A DNA stretch of 64,000 nucleotides. Origin: DASXQK01 sp963724385 (GTDB taxonomy: Bacteria; Pseudomonadota; Alphaproteobacteria; Dongiales; Dongiaceae). The notes under the pieces were generated by a model that had not been told where the DNA came from, did not search any database, and was given only the letters and a program-made list of their open reading frames with translations. Location of the stretch: the NCBI GenBank assembly GCA_963724385.1, contig CAVRUJ010000001.1, positions 1,798,001-1,862,000 on the forward strand. Reading direction: 5' to 3'. Positions 52,301-60,289 of the stretch are shown one piece after another; the first letter of the stretch is position 1, and the number at the start of each line of letters is the position of its first letter. Position numbers and translations under genes: made by a program.

Positions 52301-53003
52301 AGCTGTCCTGCAGGATCAGGGCATAGGCCAACCCGCCTTCTGCCTCGACCTTCGCCAATGACGCTTCGGCGGGAAACTCCTCACCCGATTTGCGTTGTCC
52401 GAAAAACTCTTCTTCACTCTGGATGGAACCAGTCCGGCCAATCGAAAGCTCGAAGGCCTTCACCTGTGTGTCCAGCCGCGAATGGAAGCGCGGGGGCAGC
52501 AGCATGCGGAGGGGCTTGCCTACGACCTCATCCGCGGACCAGCCGAAGATCTGCTCGGCCCCATGATTGAAGTTCATGATTCGCTGCTCGCGATCGAAGA
52601 AGATGACGCCTTCTTCAACCCTCTCGATGACGGGCTGGCCCATGAAAAGTTCGCTCAAGCGAAAGACGAGGCTTCCCTCAGCGCTGCGCCGGGCATGGAC
52701 TAGAAGGACGCTCGCGTTCGGCCGAATCAGCATATGGGTGTCGCGGCCCCGACTAGTCGCTTGCGATAGCCACTCTAATCGCCCCGTGGCCAGCGCCTGG
52801 ACGTCGCCGGGTCCGTAATCGCCGCGTTCGGCAAAGAAGGCGAGGATATCGCGCATCGAGCGCCCCCGGACGAACAGCTCCGAAGGAGCGTCCAGCAGCT
52901 TGAGCGCGAGGCTGTTCCAGTATTGCAGCCTTAATTGCGAATCATAGCAAATGATGCCTACGTCGAGGTTTTCGGCAATGCTGTTAAGAAGCGGTTCGTT
53001 CAT
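49362..53003 (-). CDS. hybrid sensor histidine kinase, multi-PAS/GAF
   Basis: A 1213-residue cytosolic sensor. About five PAS units fill residues 1-640, including FDREQRIMNFNHGAEQIFGWSADEVVGKPL and several PAC segments (VQDITERK, ASFADITERK). A GAF domain follows at about 650-800. The phospho-acceptor is His846 in LATGVAHDFNNLL, with N-box Asn958, DTGLGM at 1001 and GKGTGLGLAIV after it. A receiver with Asp1139 (LLITDVVMP) ends the protein. No membrane segment is seen. It converges on the MlaC gene and is divergent from a stress protein, with an FNR-type box between them. Its partner and signal are unknown. Confidence 0.9.
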   Translation of the reverse strand: MNEPLLNSIAENLDVGIICYDSQLRLQYWNSLALKLLDAPSELFVRGRSMRDILAFFAERGDYGPGDVQALATGRLEWLSQATSRGRDTHMLIRPNASVLLVHARRSAEGSLVFRLSELFMGQPVIERVEEGVIFFDREQRIMNFNHGAEQIFGWSADEVVGKPLRMLLPPRFHSRLDTQVKAFELSIGRTGSIQSEEEFFGQRKSGEEFPAEASLAKVEAEGGLAYALILQDSSQRRQLEQASRQSEAALRQAQKLAQLGYYRWSKGKQQLVSCNDEYMRILGLPPRESTAGLPGMAPSLHPDDRERVIQAHRAAEAEGRGVQVEFRIVRPDGTVRYLRDLNEPEPNPHGPPDIWFGTVQDISDIKQRDDALRESEQRYRSVVSALSEGIVLQGADGAIQTCNESAERILGLTRDQMLGRTSMDPRWQAIRENGSPFTGDTHPSMVTLRTGKPCHHVIMGVQRPEGALVWISIETQPLFNGDGDRPRAVVASFADITERKRRETELAETRRRMTDAVRRAKLAYWSQVPGPVPNSSLYAWEEAADRIFGMPFRRLPTDNRQYLKLVHPDDVERVRETYRRAGGRAEPYQLEYRILRPNGETVWIYEIGEMEPPESGRPVSYAGTVQDITERKLGALALQRLTRTLKTLSRAKRALIRASDEPTMYQETCQAIVETGGYRMAWIGLVADDPEKSIGTAAEAGYDAGYLEEADITWRDVERGRGPTGKAARTGLPQVNRDFITNPDTAAWRAGALKRGYRSSIALPLADSSRVFGVLTIYAAEPEAFGPDEVEQLTDLASDLCYGIRALRTAAAHKQSVAERQMLERSLQQTQKMEALGQLATGVAHDFNNLLTIICGSSELLLEKLPSGDPLLELATSISEAGERAISLTQQLLALSQRSLLQPRIVDLNIVVSDTQRMLRRLIGENITISTSLEPALHRVRVDPGHLQQVLINLAINARDAMREGGRLTIETANVELDAAYAAAHPDVAAGGYVMLAMTDTGLGMTPEIQARIFEPFFTTKEIGKGTGLGLAIVRGIVKQSGGHIEVYSEAGMGTTFKIYFPATLEAVTEAGVGARAPERNLEGIETVLFVEDEEGIRRLGLLALETHGYRTLVAPDGEEGLRVGEAHAGTIDLLITDVVMPKLGGRQLAEALRRRFPHLKILFTSGYPDDAIVRHGILQAEVAFLRKPYTPLGLLRKIREVLDEGPAAGRA

Positions 53004-53198
53004 GGGTGGTTCTGTGTCCGCCTTCACATGGGTCCGGTCCGTCCAGGTGCAGATCAATTGGCAGGACCGAATTCCGAAGTGCCTGGGGCGAGACCTAGCG
53101 CAACGTTCGAGGTCGTAGAACAGGGATCGCCACTATTCCTCGCGAATGACCAATACCGCGACTTTGGAACTATTGGGCCTTGCCTCGGGCATGCTGCA

Positions 53199-53212
53199 TT
53201 GACACAGATCAA
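53199..53212. promoter_or_regulatory. FNR/FixK-type box between kinase and stress-protein genes
   Basis: TTGAC-ACAG-ATCAA differs from the palindromic consensus at one position. It lies in the 374-base divergent gap 53004-53377, 166 bases before the stress protein start. A transcript from a site centred at -41.5 would begin near 53247. The same spacing on the other strand puts a start near 53164, giving a 160-base leader for the kinase. I see nothing else in this gap except the hairpin at 53256. Confidence 0.62.
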
Positions 53213-53255
53213 GGTAGACGCGAACCGGCCGGCTCTGCGCAGACGCTCCAGAGGG

Positions 53256-53279
53256 GGAGGGCTCCGCCCTCCTGGTTTT
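53256..53279 (+). terminator. terminator-like hairpin in the leader of the stress protein gene
   Basis: GGAGGGC (53256-53262), loop TCC and GCCCTCC (53266-53272) form a perfect seven-base GC stem followed by TGGTTTT. It lies a few bases after the start point expected from the FNR-type box and about 100 bases before the gene. It could be a 5' stabilising stem or an attenuator; as a plain terminator it would end no known plus-strand gene. Confidence 0.45.
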
Positions 53280-53377
53280 CGGGACCCTTTGACTTAACGG
53301 CTGGACCAAACATGCTTGGCCGTTCACTCTAAGTAGCCGGAAGAATTGGTCGGACTTGCTGAACCGGGGTATTGCAG

Positions 53378-53822
53378 ATGTTCAAGCGCATCCTCGTCCC
53401 GCTCGACGGCTCCATGCATTCCGTGGGGGCCGCGGAGACGGCCATCGAGCTCAGCCGCAGCTTCGGCGCGGACCTGACGCTCCTGCACGTCACATCGAAG
53501 CTTGAGCTGCCCGAGAACCTCAAGAGCTACATGAAGGGCGAGCAGCTCACCAGGCAGGACCTGCTGGCGGTCAACAATGCGGCCAAGCGCGTCATCGCCA
53601 ACGTCAAAGCCAAGGCGGAAGCCGCCGGCATCAAGAAGGTCAAGGTCATCTACCGCGAGGGCAAGCCGGCCCGCTCGATCGTCGCCTATGCCAACCTCGC
53701 GCGGATCGATGCCATCATCATGGGCAGCCGGGGGCTTCTCGGAGCTCGAGAGCCTGCTCCTGGGATCGGTCTCCCACAAGGTCGCCACGCTCGCCAAATG
53801 CTCGGTCATGATCGTGAAGTAG
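53378..53822 (+). pseudogene. universal stress protein, split by a +1 shift
   Basis: A UspA protein of about 147 residues. FKRILVPLDGSMHSVGAAETAIELSRSFGADLTLLHV opens it and IDAIIMGSRG begins the ATP-binding end. There the frame leaves, and the plus-one frame reads FSELESLLLGSVSHKVATLAKCSVMIVK and stop at 53822, exactly the family ending. Removing one base from the GGGGG run at 53730-53734 restores GSRGFSEL. Two FNR-controlled stress proteins fit an anaerobic survival group. The break may be an assembly error. Confidence 0.82.
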
Positions 53823-53888
53823 CCGCTGGCGGCGGACGATCCGACAAGAGTTCGGGCCCGCTTTGACTCGGATTCGTCACCGCGGATT

Positions 53889-54714
53889 TCAGGACGGCGG
53901 AAGGCGCGCGAAGACTTCGGAAAGGTCGCCCGGCGGTTCGATGCCGAAGGTCTCCCTCAGCACATTCTCCAGGGTAGCGGCATCCTCGATTATTCGTTCC
54001 TGCGCTTGCCCTTGGGCCGGCCGACGGACCAGGCGCCGGTTCATCAGGCTGACGCGCGCATCGGGCAGCAGGCGCTGCACCATCAGGACATTGCGGAAGC
54101 GCGAGCCGGGATGGGCCGCGGTGAACCAGTTGGCGAGCTCGATGTCGATCGGGAATTGCGGCTCCTCTGTGAAACGATAGACGTCCTGCCAGGGGCCGTC
54201 GGTTCGTGCCTGGAGAACGAGGAACATGCCGTCCCGGCTGAGCCGCAGCGCGCCGCCCGGGACCGGCTGCTCCGCGCCGATGGCGTCGGCCGTCGCGTCG
54301 GGTAGCGGCACCGGGGCGGCGGAGAGCAGGCCGCCGAAGCCGACATCGGCGATATGCGCCACGCCTTCGCCCTCCACCTTGAGCACCATGTGGGCGCGCG
54401 GGTTAGGCGGGCGGCCCGCCGGCAGCATCCAGATGACGCGGGCGGCGAAGACGGTGACGCGGAAGCCCAGCGCCTCCAAAGCCGCTTTCAGCAGCGTGTT
54501 CTGCTCAAAGCAGTAGCCGCCGCGCCGTTCGGCGACGAGCTTCGCCTGGAGCGCGGCCGGATCGAGGGAGACCGGGCGCCCGAGCAGCGGGTCGAGGTTC
54601 TCGAAGGGGATCGCGGCCGGATGGCGGGCGTGGACGCCGCGCAAGGTCTTCAAGGTCGGGCCGCCTGGGGCCGGCATATCCGATGCGCGCGAAATAGGCC
54701 TCGATATCGATCAT
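53889..54714 (-). pseudogene. arylamine N-acetyltransferase, split by a +1 shift
   Basis: The frame from ATG 54714 gives IDIEAYFARIGYAGP, the family's first helix. The frame of the remaining 262 residues gives PTLKTLRGVHARHPAAIPFENLDPLLGRPVSL and the catalytic RRGGYCFEQN (Cys), PRAHMVLKV (His) and VGFGGLLSAAP region, with Asp close by. Dropping one base in the GGGG run at 54667-54670, or in GGG at 54658-54660, joins them. The enzyme acetylates aryl amines from acetyl-CoA. Without the first helix the fold would be incomplete, so the split frame should not be read as a short native protein. Confidence 0.8.
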
Positions 54715-55006
54715 GGGCGCCGCCGGGAAGGGAGAATGCCTGGGCAGGCATTTATCGGCTTAGTCGGCGACAGGCTCAAGGCCCTGGGAGCCGATGCAAG
54801 GCGCCGTTGGCGCGGCGGCGACGGTTGCCAGCGGCCATGGGACCGTCCAGCCCGGCGATCGGCCCGCATCCGCTTGCATTTCCGGCTTCCGGTCTTGCTA
54901 CCAAAAGAGATAGCCGGCAGGCGTCCTTCCCGCGGCCTTGTGCGTTTGGCGAATATTGCCCAATATTTGAGGGCTCGCGGGGTCACATGGGAGGGGGGTA
55001 GGCAGC

Positions 55007-56371
55007 ATGAGCGTCCTATCGTTCTTGGATCGTGAGCATACCGTCGCCGAGCCGGGCTTCAGCCGCTGGCTGGTGCCGCCGGCGGCGCTATGCGTGCACC
55101 TGTGCATCGGACAGGCATATGCCTTCAGCGTGTTCAACCTGCCGATGACCAAGCTGATCGGCATCAGCCAGTCGGCGCCCGACGACTGGAAGCTGACCGA
55201 CCTCGGCTGGATCTTCAGCATCGCCATCGTATTCCTCGGCCTTTCGGCCGCCTTCGCCGGCACCTGGCTCGACCGGGTCGGGCCGCGCAAGGCCATGTTC
55301 ACCGCGGCGCTCTGCTTCGGCGGCGGGTTCCTGGTTTCGGCGCTCGGCGTTTCAATGCATCAACTCTGGGTCGTGTATCTCGGCTATGGCGTCATCGGCG
55401 GCTGCGGGCTCGGCATCGGCTATATCTCGCCGGTCAAGACGCTCATCACCTGGTTCCCTGACCGCCCCGGCATGGCCACGGGCATGGCCATCATGGGCTT
55501 CGGCGGCGGCGCCTTCATCGCCTCGCCTCTCTCGGTCTGGCTGATGCAACAGTTCGCGAGCCCGACGGACGTGGGCGTCTCGCAGACCTTCGTCGTCATG
55601 GGGATCGTCTATACCTGCTTCATGATGGTGGGCTCGGCCATCGTCAGGGTGCCGGCTGCGGGTTGGGCGCCGGCGGGCTACAAGGCGCCAATCGAGCCGA
55701 AAAAGCTCATCACCCAGGAACATGTCCACGTCGACCAGGCGCTGAAAACGCCCCAGTTCTACCTGCTCTGGGGCGTGCTCTGCCTGAACGTGACCGCCGG
55801 CATCGGCGTGCTGGGCCAGGCTTCGGCCATGAGCCAGGAAATGTTCCCGGGCCGGATCACGGCCGTGGCCGCCGCCGGCTTCGTCGGGCTGCTCAGCCTC
55901 TTCAACATGGCAGGGCGTTTTTTCTGGGCCTCGACCTCGGACCATATCGGCCGGCGCAACACCTACACGGTGTTCTTCCTGCTCGGCATCCTGCTCTACG
56001 CCGCGGTGCCGACCACGGCCCATATCGGCAGCGTGACCCTGTTCGTCCTTTGCTACGCCATCATCCTCAGCATGTACGGCGGCGGGTTTGCCACGATCCC
56101 GGCCTACCTGAAGGACATCTTCGGCACGCGTTTCGTCGGCGCCATCCATGGCCGGCTGCTCACGGCCTGGTCCGCGGCCGGCGTCCTGGGGCCGGTGCTG
56201 GTCAACTACATCCGCCAATACCAGATCGACCACGGCGTCTCGAAGGCCGACGCCTATTCGCTCACCATGTACATCATGGCAGGACTGCTCTTTGTCGGCT
56301 TCCTGTGCAACGCTATGATGCGGCCGGTGGGCGAGCACCATCACATGAGCCGTGAGGAAGCCGAGGCTTGA
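55007..56371 (+). CDS. OFA family MFS transporter
   Basis: A 454-residue protein with twelve membrane segments. LCVHLCIGQAYAFSVFNLPM is the first helix, TWLDRVGPRKAMFTAA the loop motif, and GYGVIGGCGLGIGYISPVKTLITWFPDRPGMATGMAIMGFGGG the OFA signature. FQYLLWGVLCLNVTAGIGVLGQASAMSQEM-like sequence opens the second half. OFA members exchange oxalate/formate or carry other monocarboxylates. GGAGGGGGG precedes the ATG. The next gene, 11 bases on, encodes its small partner. Confidence 0.88.
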   Translation: MSVLSFLDREHTVAEPGFSRWLVPPAALCVHLCIGQAYAFSVFNLPMTKLIGISQSAPDDWKLTDLGWIFSIAIVFLGLSAAFAGTWLDRVGPRKAMFTAALCFGGGFLVSALGVSMHQLWVVYLGYGVIGGCGLGIGYISPVKTLITWFPDRPGMATGMAIMGFGGGAFIASPLSVWLMQQFASPTDVGVSQTFVVMGIVYTCFMMVGSAIVRVPAAGWAPAGYKAPIEPKKLITQEHVHVDQALKTPQFYLLWGVLCLNVTAGIGVLGQASAMSQEMFPGRITAVAAAGFVGLLSLFNMAGRFFWASTSDHIGRRNTYTVFFLLGILLYAAVPTTAHIGSVTLFVLCYAIILSMYGGGFATIPAYLKDIFGTRFVGAIHGRLLTAWSAAGVLGPVLVNYIRQYQIDHGVSKADAYSLTMYIMAGLLFVGFLCNAMMRPVGEHHHMSREEAEA

Positions 56372-56382
56372 AGGAGGAAACC

Positions 56383-56520
56383 ATGAGCAGCAACGACGGC
56401 GGGAGCGCTTCGGCTTCACGCAACACGCTCAAGCTCGTGCTGGCCTGGGGTCTTGTTGGAATCCCCCTCGTCTGGGGAGTCCTTCAGACGCTCAAGAACG
56501 CGTTGAAGCTGTTTCAGTAA
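56383..56520 (+). CDS. MFS transporter small subunit (OFA partner)
   Basis: A 45-residue protein with one membrane helix: LKLVLAWGLVGIPLVWGVLQTL, then KNALKLFQ. The WxLVGIPLxWGVxQT pattern and position directly after an OFA transporter match the small-subunit family known from many proteobacteria. AAGGAGGAAACC before the ATG is an excellent ribosome site. It is likely translated with the transporter at high rate. Its role (stability or assembly) is not established. Confidence 0.8.
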   Translation: MSSNDGGSASASRNTLKLVLAWGLVGIPLVWGVLQTLKNALKLFQ

Positions 56521-56641
56521 CCGGGCCGAACGGCTCCTTCAAGCTGCAAGCGGCCCTCCGTTGCGGTCGCCCGATCGGATTCGCGCACAAACGCCGCTCC
56601 ATTTCGGGTAGGCTCCCAGCCGCCGATAGGGACCGATCGAG

Positions 56642-58207
56642 ATGCCGACTGAGCTTTTCCTGACATCGAGGCCATGGCAGCTGACGATGCTGCTTGTGCT
56701 CGCGGCCATCGCGGGCTGCAGCGGCATAGATCCGCCCGGCGCCGGGCACGACCATGACCTCGACCGCCAGATGTTCGCGGCCGGCTATGAGGGCATCGAT
56801 CAGTATTACGTCCAGAAGCCCGACCTGAGGGCTCTCACGATCGGCGGCCTATCGTCGCTGTCCGCGATCGATGGCCGGTTTTCGGTGGCGCCGGCGAACG
56901 GCAAGCTCGACCTGGACTATGACGGCAAGACGGCCGCGACCTTCATCGCCGACGGAACCTTGGCCGCCGACGACTGGGCCGAACTCACCGCCAATGCCGT
57001 CGCGGCGGCGCGAAACATCTCGCCGGCCGTGGGCAAGGCCGACAGCGAGGCGATCTACAAGACAGTGTTCACCGGAATGGTCGGCCCGCTCGATCGATTC
57101 ACGCGCTACGAAGGGCGCGACGACGCGGCCGATGAGCGCGCGATGCTGGAGGGCTTCGGGGGCCTCGGCATCGATATCTCGATCGAGCACGGCACCGTGC
57201 GCATTGTCTCGATCGAGAGCGGCACGCCGGCCGAGCGCGCCGGCTTGCGCGCCGATGACATCATCGTGGCGATCGACGGGGTGGCGGCCAAGAGCCTGGA
57301 CGACCAGGCGGTCATCGACAGGCTGCGCGGCCCCGTCGGCAGCAAGGTGACGCTGACCATCGAGCGGGCAGGCACATCCGAGCCGCTCAAGATTATCGTC
57401 AGGCGCGCCCACATCGTGCCGGACACCGTGGCCTACAAGCGTGAAGGCGACGTCGCCTATATCCAGGTGTCCGAGTTCAACGAGTCGACGGCCGACAGCG
57501 TTCGCAGCGAGGTTGAAAAAGCCCGCAGCGATATCGGCAGCCGCATGCAGGGAGTCGTGCTGGACCTCAGGGACGATCCCGGAGGGTTGCTGGACCAAGG
57601 GGTCGCCGTGGCCGACCTGTTCATGGCCAGCGGGCTCATCGTCTCGACCCGCGGCCGGGATCCCGACAGCAACCAGCATTTCGAGGCTTCCGGCAGCGAC
57701 ATAACCGATGGTCGGCCCATGGCGGTGCTGATCAATGGCGATTCCGCCTCGGCGGCGGAAATCGTCGCTTCGGCGCTGCAGGACAGCGGCCGGGCTGTGG
57801 TCATCGGCAGCAACTCCTACGGCAAGGGCACGGTCCAGACAGTGCTCGACATGCCCAACGGCGGCGATCTCGTCATCACCTGGGCACGCTTCTTCGCGCC
57901 GTCGGGCTATACGCTCAATCACCTGGGCGTCCTGCCGGCGATCTGCACCGACCAGGGCGACGGGGACGCGGCGAGCATCATGGCCAAGCTCGCCGCCGGG
58001 CGCCTCAAGGCCGTGCCCGTCGGCGAGCGCGACAGCACCTCGCCCGAAGACACCGCGGCGCTCGACCGGCTCCGGGCCCAATGCCCCGCCTATCACGGAA
58101 CCAACGGCGTCGATCTCAAAGTGGCCTTGGGCCTGCTGGCCGAGCCCCGGCTCTATTCGACCGCCTTGGCCCTGGCAAAACCCGGCGCCAGGGCCGCCGA
58201 GCCGTAG
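56642..58207 (+). CDS. S41 family C-terminal-processing protease, lipoprotein
   Basis: A 521-residue periplasmic protease. The signal ends in AIAGC (Cys26), so it should be lipid-anchored. A PDZ domain covers about residues 170-255 (GGLGIDISIEHGTVRIVSIESGTPAERAGLRADDIIVAIDG). The catalytic core has VVLDLRDDPGGLLDQ, INGDSASAAEIVASAL (Ser370) and SNSYGKGTVQT (Lys395), the dyad spaced 25 apart as in the family. The last 100 residues carry a Cys pair. Such enzymes trim C-termini of envelope proteins. It lies 22 bases ahead of the cyclodeaminase-like gene. Confidence 0.9.
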   Translation: MPTELFLTSRPWQLTMLLVLAAIAGCSGIDPPGAGHDHDLDRQMFAAGYEGIDQYYVQKPDLRALTIGGLSSLSAIDGRFSVAPANGKLDLDYDGKTAATFIADGTLAADDWAELTANAVAAARNISPAVGKADSEAIYKTVFTGMVGPLDRFTRYEGRDDAADERAMLEGFGGLGIDISIEHGTVRIVSIESGTPAERAGLRADDIIVAIDGVAAKSLDDQAVIDRLRGPVGSKVTLTIERAGTSEPLKIIVRRAHIVPDTVAYKREGDVAYIQVSEFNESTADSVRSEVEKARSDIGSRMQGVVLDLRDDPGGLLDQGVAVADLFMASGLIVSTRGRDPDSNQHFEASGSDITDGRPMAVLINGDSASAAEIVASALQDSGRAVVIGSNSYGKGTVQTVLDMPNGGDLVITWARFFAPSGYTLNHLGVLPAICTDQGDGDAASIMAKLAAGRLKAVPVGERDSTSPEDTAALDRLRAQCPAYHGTNGVDLKVALGLLAEPRLYSTALALAKPGARAAEP

Positions 58208-58229
58208 TAAAGCCGCGTATTTCCTCAAG

Positions 58230-59201
58230 ATGAGCGAAGAGTCCTTGAGCCCAGGAAATCTGGCCTACTTGTCCGAGCCGCTGCTCGAGCGCCTGTCGAT
58301 AACCACGGGTGAGGCCGTCGCCTGCATCGAGCGGCTCATCATCGGCCAGCGCGACGGCCGCGTCTGGTGCGCGCCGAAAAGCGTGCTCTATCCGGGCGAC
58401 GAGCGTTACATCATGGCGACCCTCGCGGTCGCGGATGAGCCGCGGGTCGTGGCCACGAAATCCCTGGTGCTGAACCCGCGGAACCGCGAGAGAGGTCTTC
58501 CGGTGCTGCGCTCGCTGGTCAGCTTGCTCGACAGCGAGACCGGCGAACCGCTGGCGGTGCTGGACGGCAACTGGGTGACGGCGAAGCGCACCGCGGCCTT
58601 AAGCGCCGTGGCGGCCAAGCGCCTGGCGCGGCCGGATTCGGCCTGCATCGGCTTCATCGGCTGCGGCGTCCAGGCGCGAAGCCATCTAGAAGCCTTCTGC
58701 GACCTCTTCCCGCTGCGGGAGATTCGCGCCTTCGGGCGCGGTGCAGCGAACCGGGACGCTCTGTGCCGGGCCGCCGAGGCGCGAGGCCTGAAGGCGGTCG
58801 CCAGTGCTACGGCCAGAGGGGCAATCGAGGAGGCCGACATCGTGGTCTCATCGGTCACCCTCCTGCCCAATCCCGTACCCTTCCTGGACGCGCGCTGGCT
58901 GAAGCCCGGCGTCTTCGCCACCATCACCGACCTTGCAACGTCCTGGCTGCCCGGGGGCATGGCTGCTTTCGAGCGCATCGTGATCGACGACCTGGAGCAA
59001 GAAGCCAAGATGAGCAAGCCCATGGTCGCCCCCTTGCTCGTCGCCGGAGACCTCTCAGGCCTGGTCGCCGGCGACCTCCCGGGCCGCGCGACCGCGGAGG
59101 AACGCAGCGCGTTCGTGTTCCGGGGGCTTGCCGTCGGCGACCTGGCGCTGGCCGCGCTCGCCTACCAGCGGGCCAAGGCGGCTGGCATGATCGACGGCTA
59201 G
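58230..59201 (+). CDS. ornithine cyclodeaminase/mu-crystallin family protein
   Basis: A 323-residue NAD(P)-dependent protein. MATLAVADEPRVVATKSLVLNPRN is the substrate-binding N-terminal part with its Lys, LDGNWVTAKRTAALSAVAAKRLARPD the conserved RTAA region, and IGFIGCGVQARSHLEAF the nucleotide loop (GCGVQA). ITDLATSWLP and VIDDLEQ follow; the Asp of ornithine-converting members is at this place. Relatives reduce imino or ketimine acids or make proline from ornithine. No strong ribosome site is seen at 58230. It probably shares a transcript with the protease. Confidence 0.83.
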   Translation: MSEESLSPGNLAYLSEPLLERLSITTGEAVACIERLIIGQRDGRVWCAPKSVLYPGDERYIMATLAVADEPRVVATKSLVLNPRNRERGLPVLRSLVSLLDSETGEPLAVLDGNWVTAKRTAALSAVAAKRLARPDSACIGFIGCGVQARSHLEAFCDLFPLREIRAFGRGAANRDALCRAAEARGLKAVASATARGAIEEADIVVSSVTLLPNPVPFLDARWLKPGVFATITDLATSWLPGGMAAFERIVIDDLEQEAKMSKPMVAPLLVAGDLSGLVAGDLPGRATAEERSAFVFRGLAVGDLALAALAYQRAKAAGMIDG

Positions 59202-59218
59202 CCCGCTCGCCCCTGCCT

Positions 59219-59668
59219 TCACCGGGTCAGAGAAATCCTGGCGCTGCGGTCGATCTGGCTGTTGTCGAAGATGTTGATTCCTTCGCCCACGCCGCCCTGA
59301 AAGCCTTCGCCCTTGCCGACGACCTTGACGGTGCTGGCTTCGACGCCCTGCTGAATCAGCGCGGCGGCGACCGCCTCGGCACGCTTCACCGAAAGCGTAA
59401 AATTCGCGTCCACGTTGCCCTGCTTGTCAGCCTTGCCGCGGACGCAGACGGTGCGGATGTATTGATCCTTGGCGATCTTGGCGGCCTCCCTGATCTTTTC
59501 CATGCCCGCCGCGTCGATCTGGTAGCTGCCGATGGCGAACAGGACGTAGAACGGGCCGGGCAGGCCCGGGGTTTGCCCCGGACAGTCGGTGATTGCCGCG
59601 GCATTCGAAATGTTGAGCGACAAGGCCAGGCTCAGCGTTGCCGCAAACAGCATCGCGATGCGGAACAT
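59219..59668 (-). CDS. small exported OmpA-domain protein
   Basis: A 149-residue protein: a signal peptide (FRIAMLFAATLSLALSLNISNAAA) and one OmpA C-terminal domain. FYVLFAIGSYQIDAAGMEKIREAAKIAK, VCVRGKADKQGNVDANFTLSVKRAEAVAAALIQQGV and ARISLTR are the peptidoglycan-binding elements. The NxxLSxxRA motif is present as FTLSVKRAEAV. There is no lipobox or barrel, so it is a free periplasmic peptidoglycan binder. GGGGGAAA before ATG 59668 fixes the start. Confidence 0.86.
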   Translation of the reverse strand: MFRIAMLFAATLSLALSLNISNAAAITDCPGQTPGLPGPFYVLFAIGSYQIDAAGMEKIREAAKIAKDQYIRTVCVRGKADKQGNVDANFTLSVKRAEAVAAALIQQGVEASTVKVVGKGEGFQGGVGEGINIFDNSQIDRSARISLTR

Positions 59669-59885
59669 GACGATTTCCCCCAAAGTTGCACCAGCGCCGG
59701 CCTCCGAAGATCAAGACATCCGAGGCGCGACGATGGCGGCGGATGCGGCAAGAATGGCATCGGCCGAAACCTGCGGCAAGCGCTACGCCGAATGCAAGGT
59801 CACGAAACCGAAACGGTTCGGCGCAGGATTTGTCCGCGCGACGCGTGAGTGGAACTGAGCGCCGCTTCCAAGATCGGGTTCAGCA

Positions 59886-60203
59886 ATGCAAAGGCTGTGG
59901 GGTGCTGTTTTCCTGTCCGTGCTCTGCCTGACCGGCTGCGTGGTCGCGCCGCCGCCGCAAAGGGTCTATGTCCAGCCGGCCGTCGTGAGCGTGGCGCCGC
60001 CGCCGCCGCGCTACGAGGTGATCCCGGCGCCGCCCGGCCCCGTCTATGTCTGGCAGCCCGGTCACTGGCGCTGGAACGGCAACGGCTACTACTGGGTGCC
60101 TGGACACTACGTATCGCGGCCCTATGCCGGGGCCGGCTGGGTCCCCGACCATTGGGCGGCCTCAGGAGGCGGATGGGTGTTCGTGGCCGGGCGCTGGCAT
60201 TAG
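59886..60203 (+). CDS. WXXGXW-repeat lipoprotein
   Basis: A 105-residue protein with a lipoprotein signal ending LTGC (Cys18). The mature part is Pro/Val/Tyr-rich and carries repeats of the kind W-x2-G-x-W/Y: YVWQPGHWRWNG, YYWVPGHYV, WVPDHW and WVFVAGRWH. These are typical of envelope lipoproteins with YXWGXW or BcpO-type repeats, whose role is unknown. It lies between the OmpA-type gene and the DUF1800 gene. The 41-residue lipoprotein at 28645 has a similar aromatic tail. Confidence 0.82.
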   Translation: MQRLWGAVFLSVLCLTGCVVAPPPQRVYVQPAVVSVAPPPPRYEVIPAPPGPVYVWQPGHWRWNGNGYYWVPGHYVSRPYAGAGWVPDHWAASGGGWVFVAGRWH

Positions 60204-60289
60204 ATCTTGAAAACGGCCCCGGCTTCGGGTGCCATCCCTGATCGACGGCCAGGTGACAACGAACCCTTTCCGTGCTCGAGGCAAGGCGA

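Noticed and set aside
59589..59858. 89-residue plus-strand protein opposite the start of the OmpA-type gene
   Set aside because: Most of it overlaps the signal-peptide coding region and promoter of the minus-strand gene. There is no ribosome site and the composition is not convincing.
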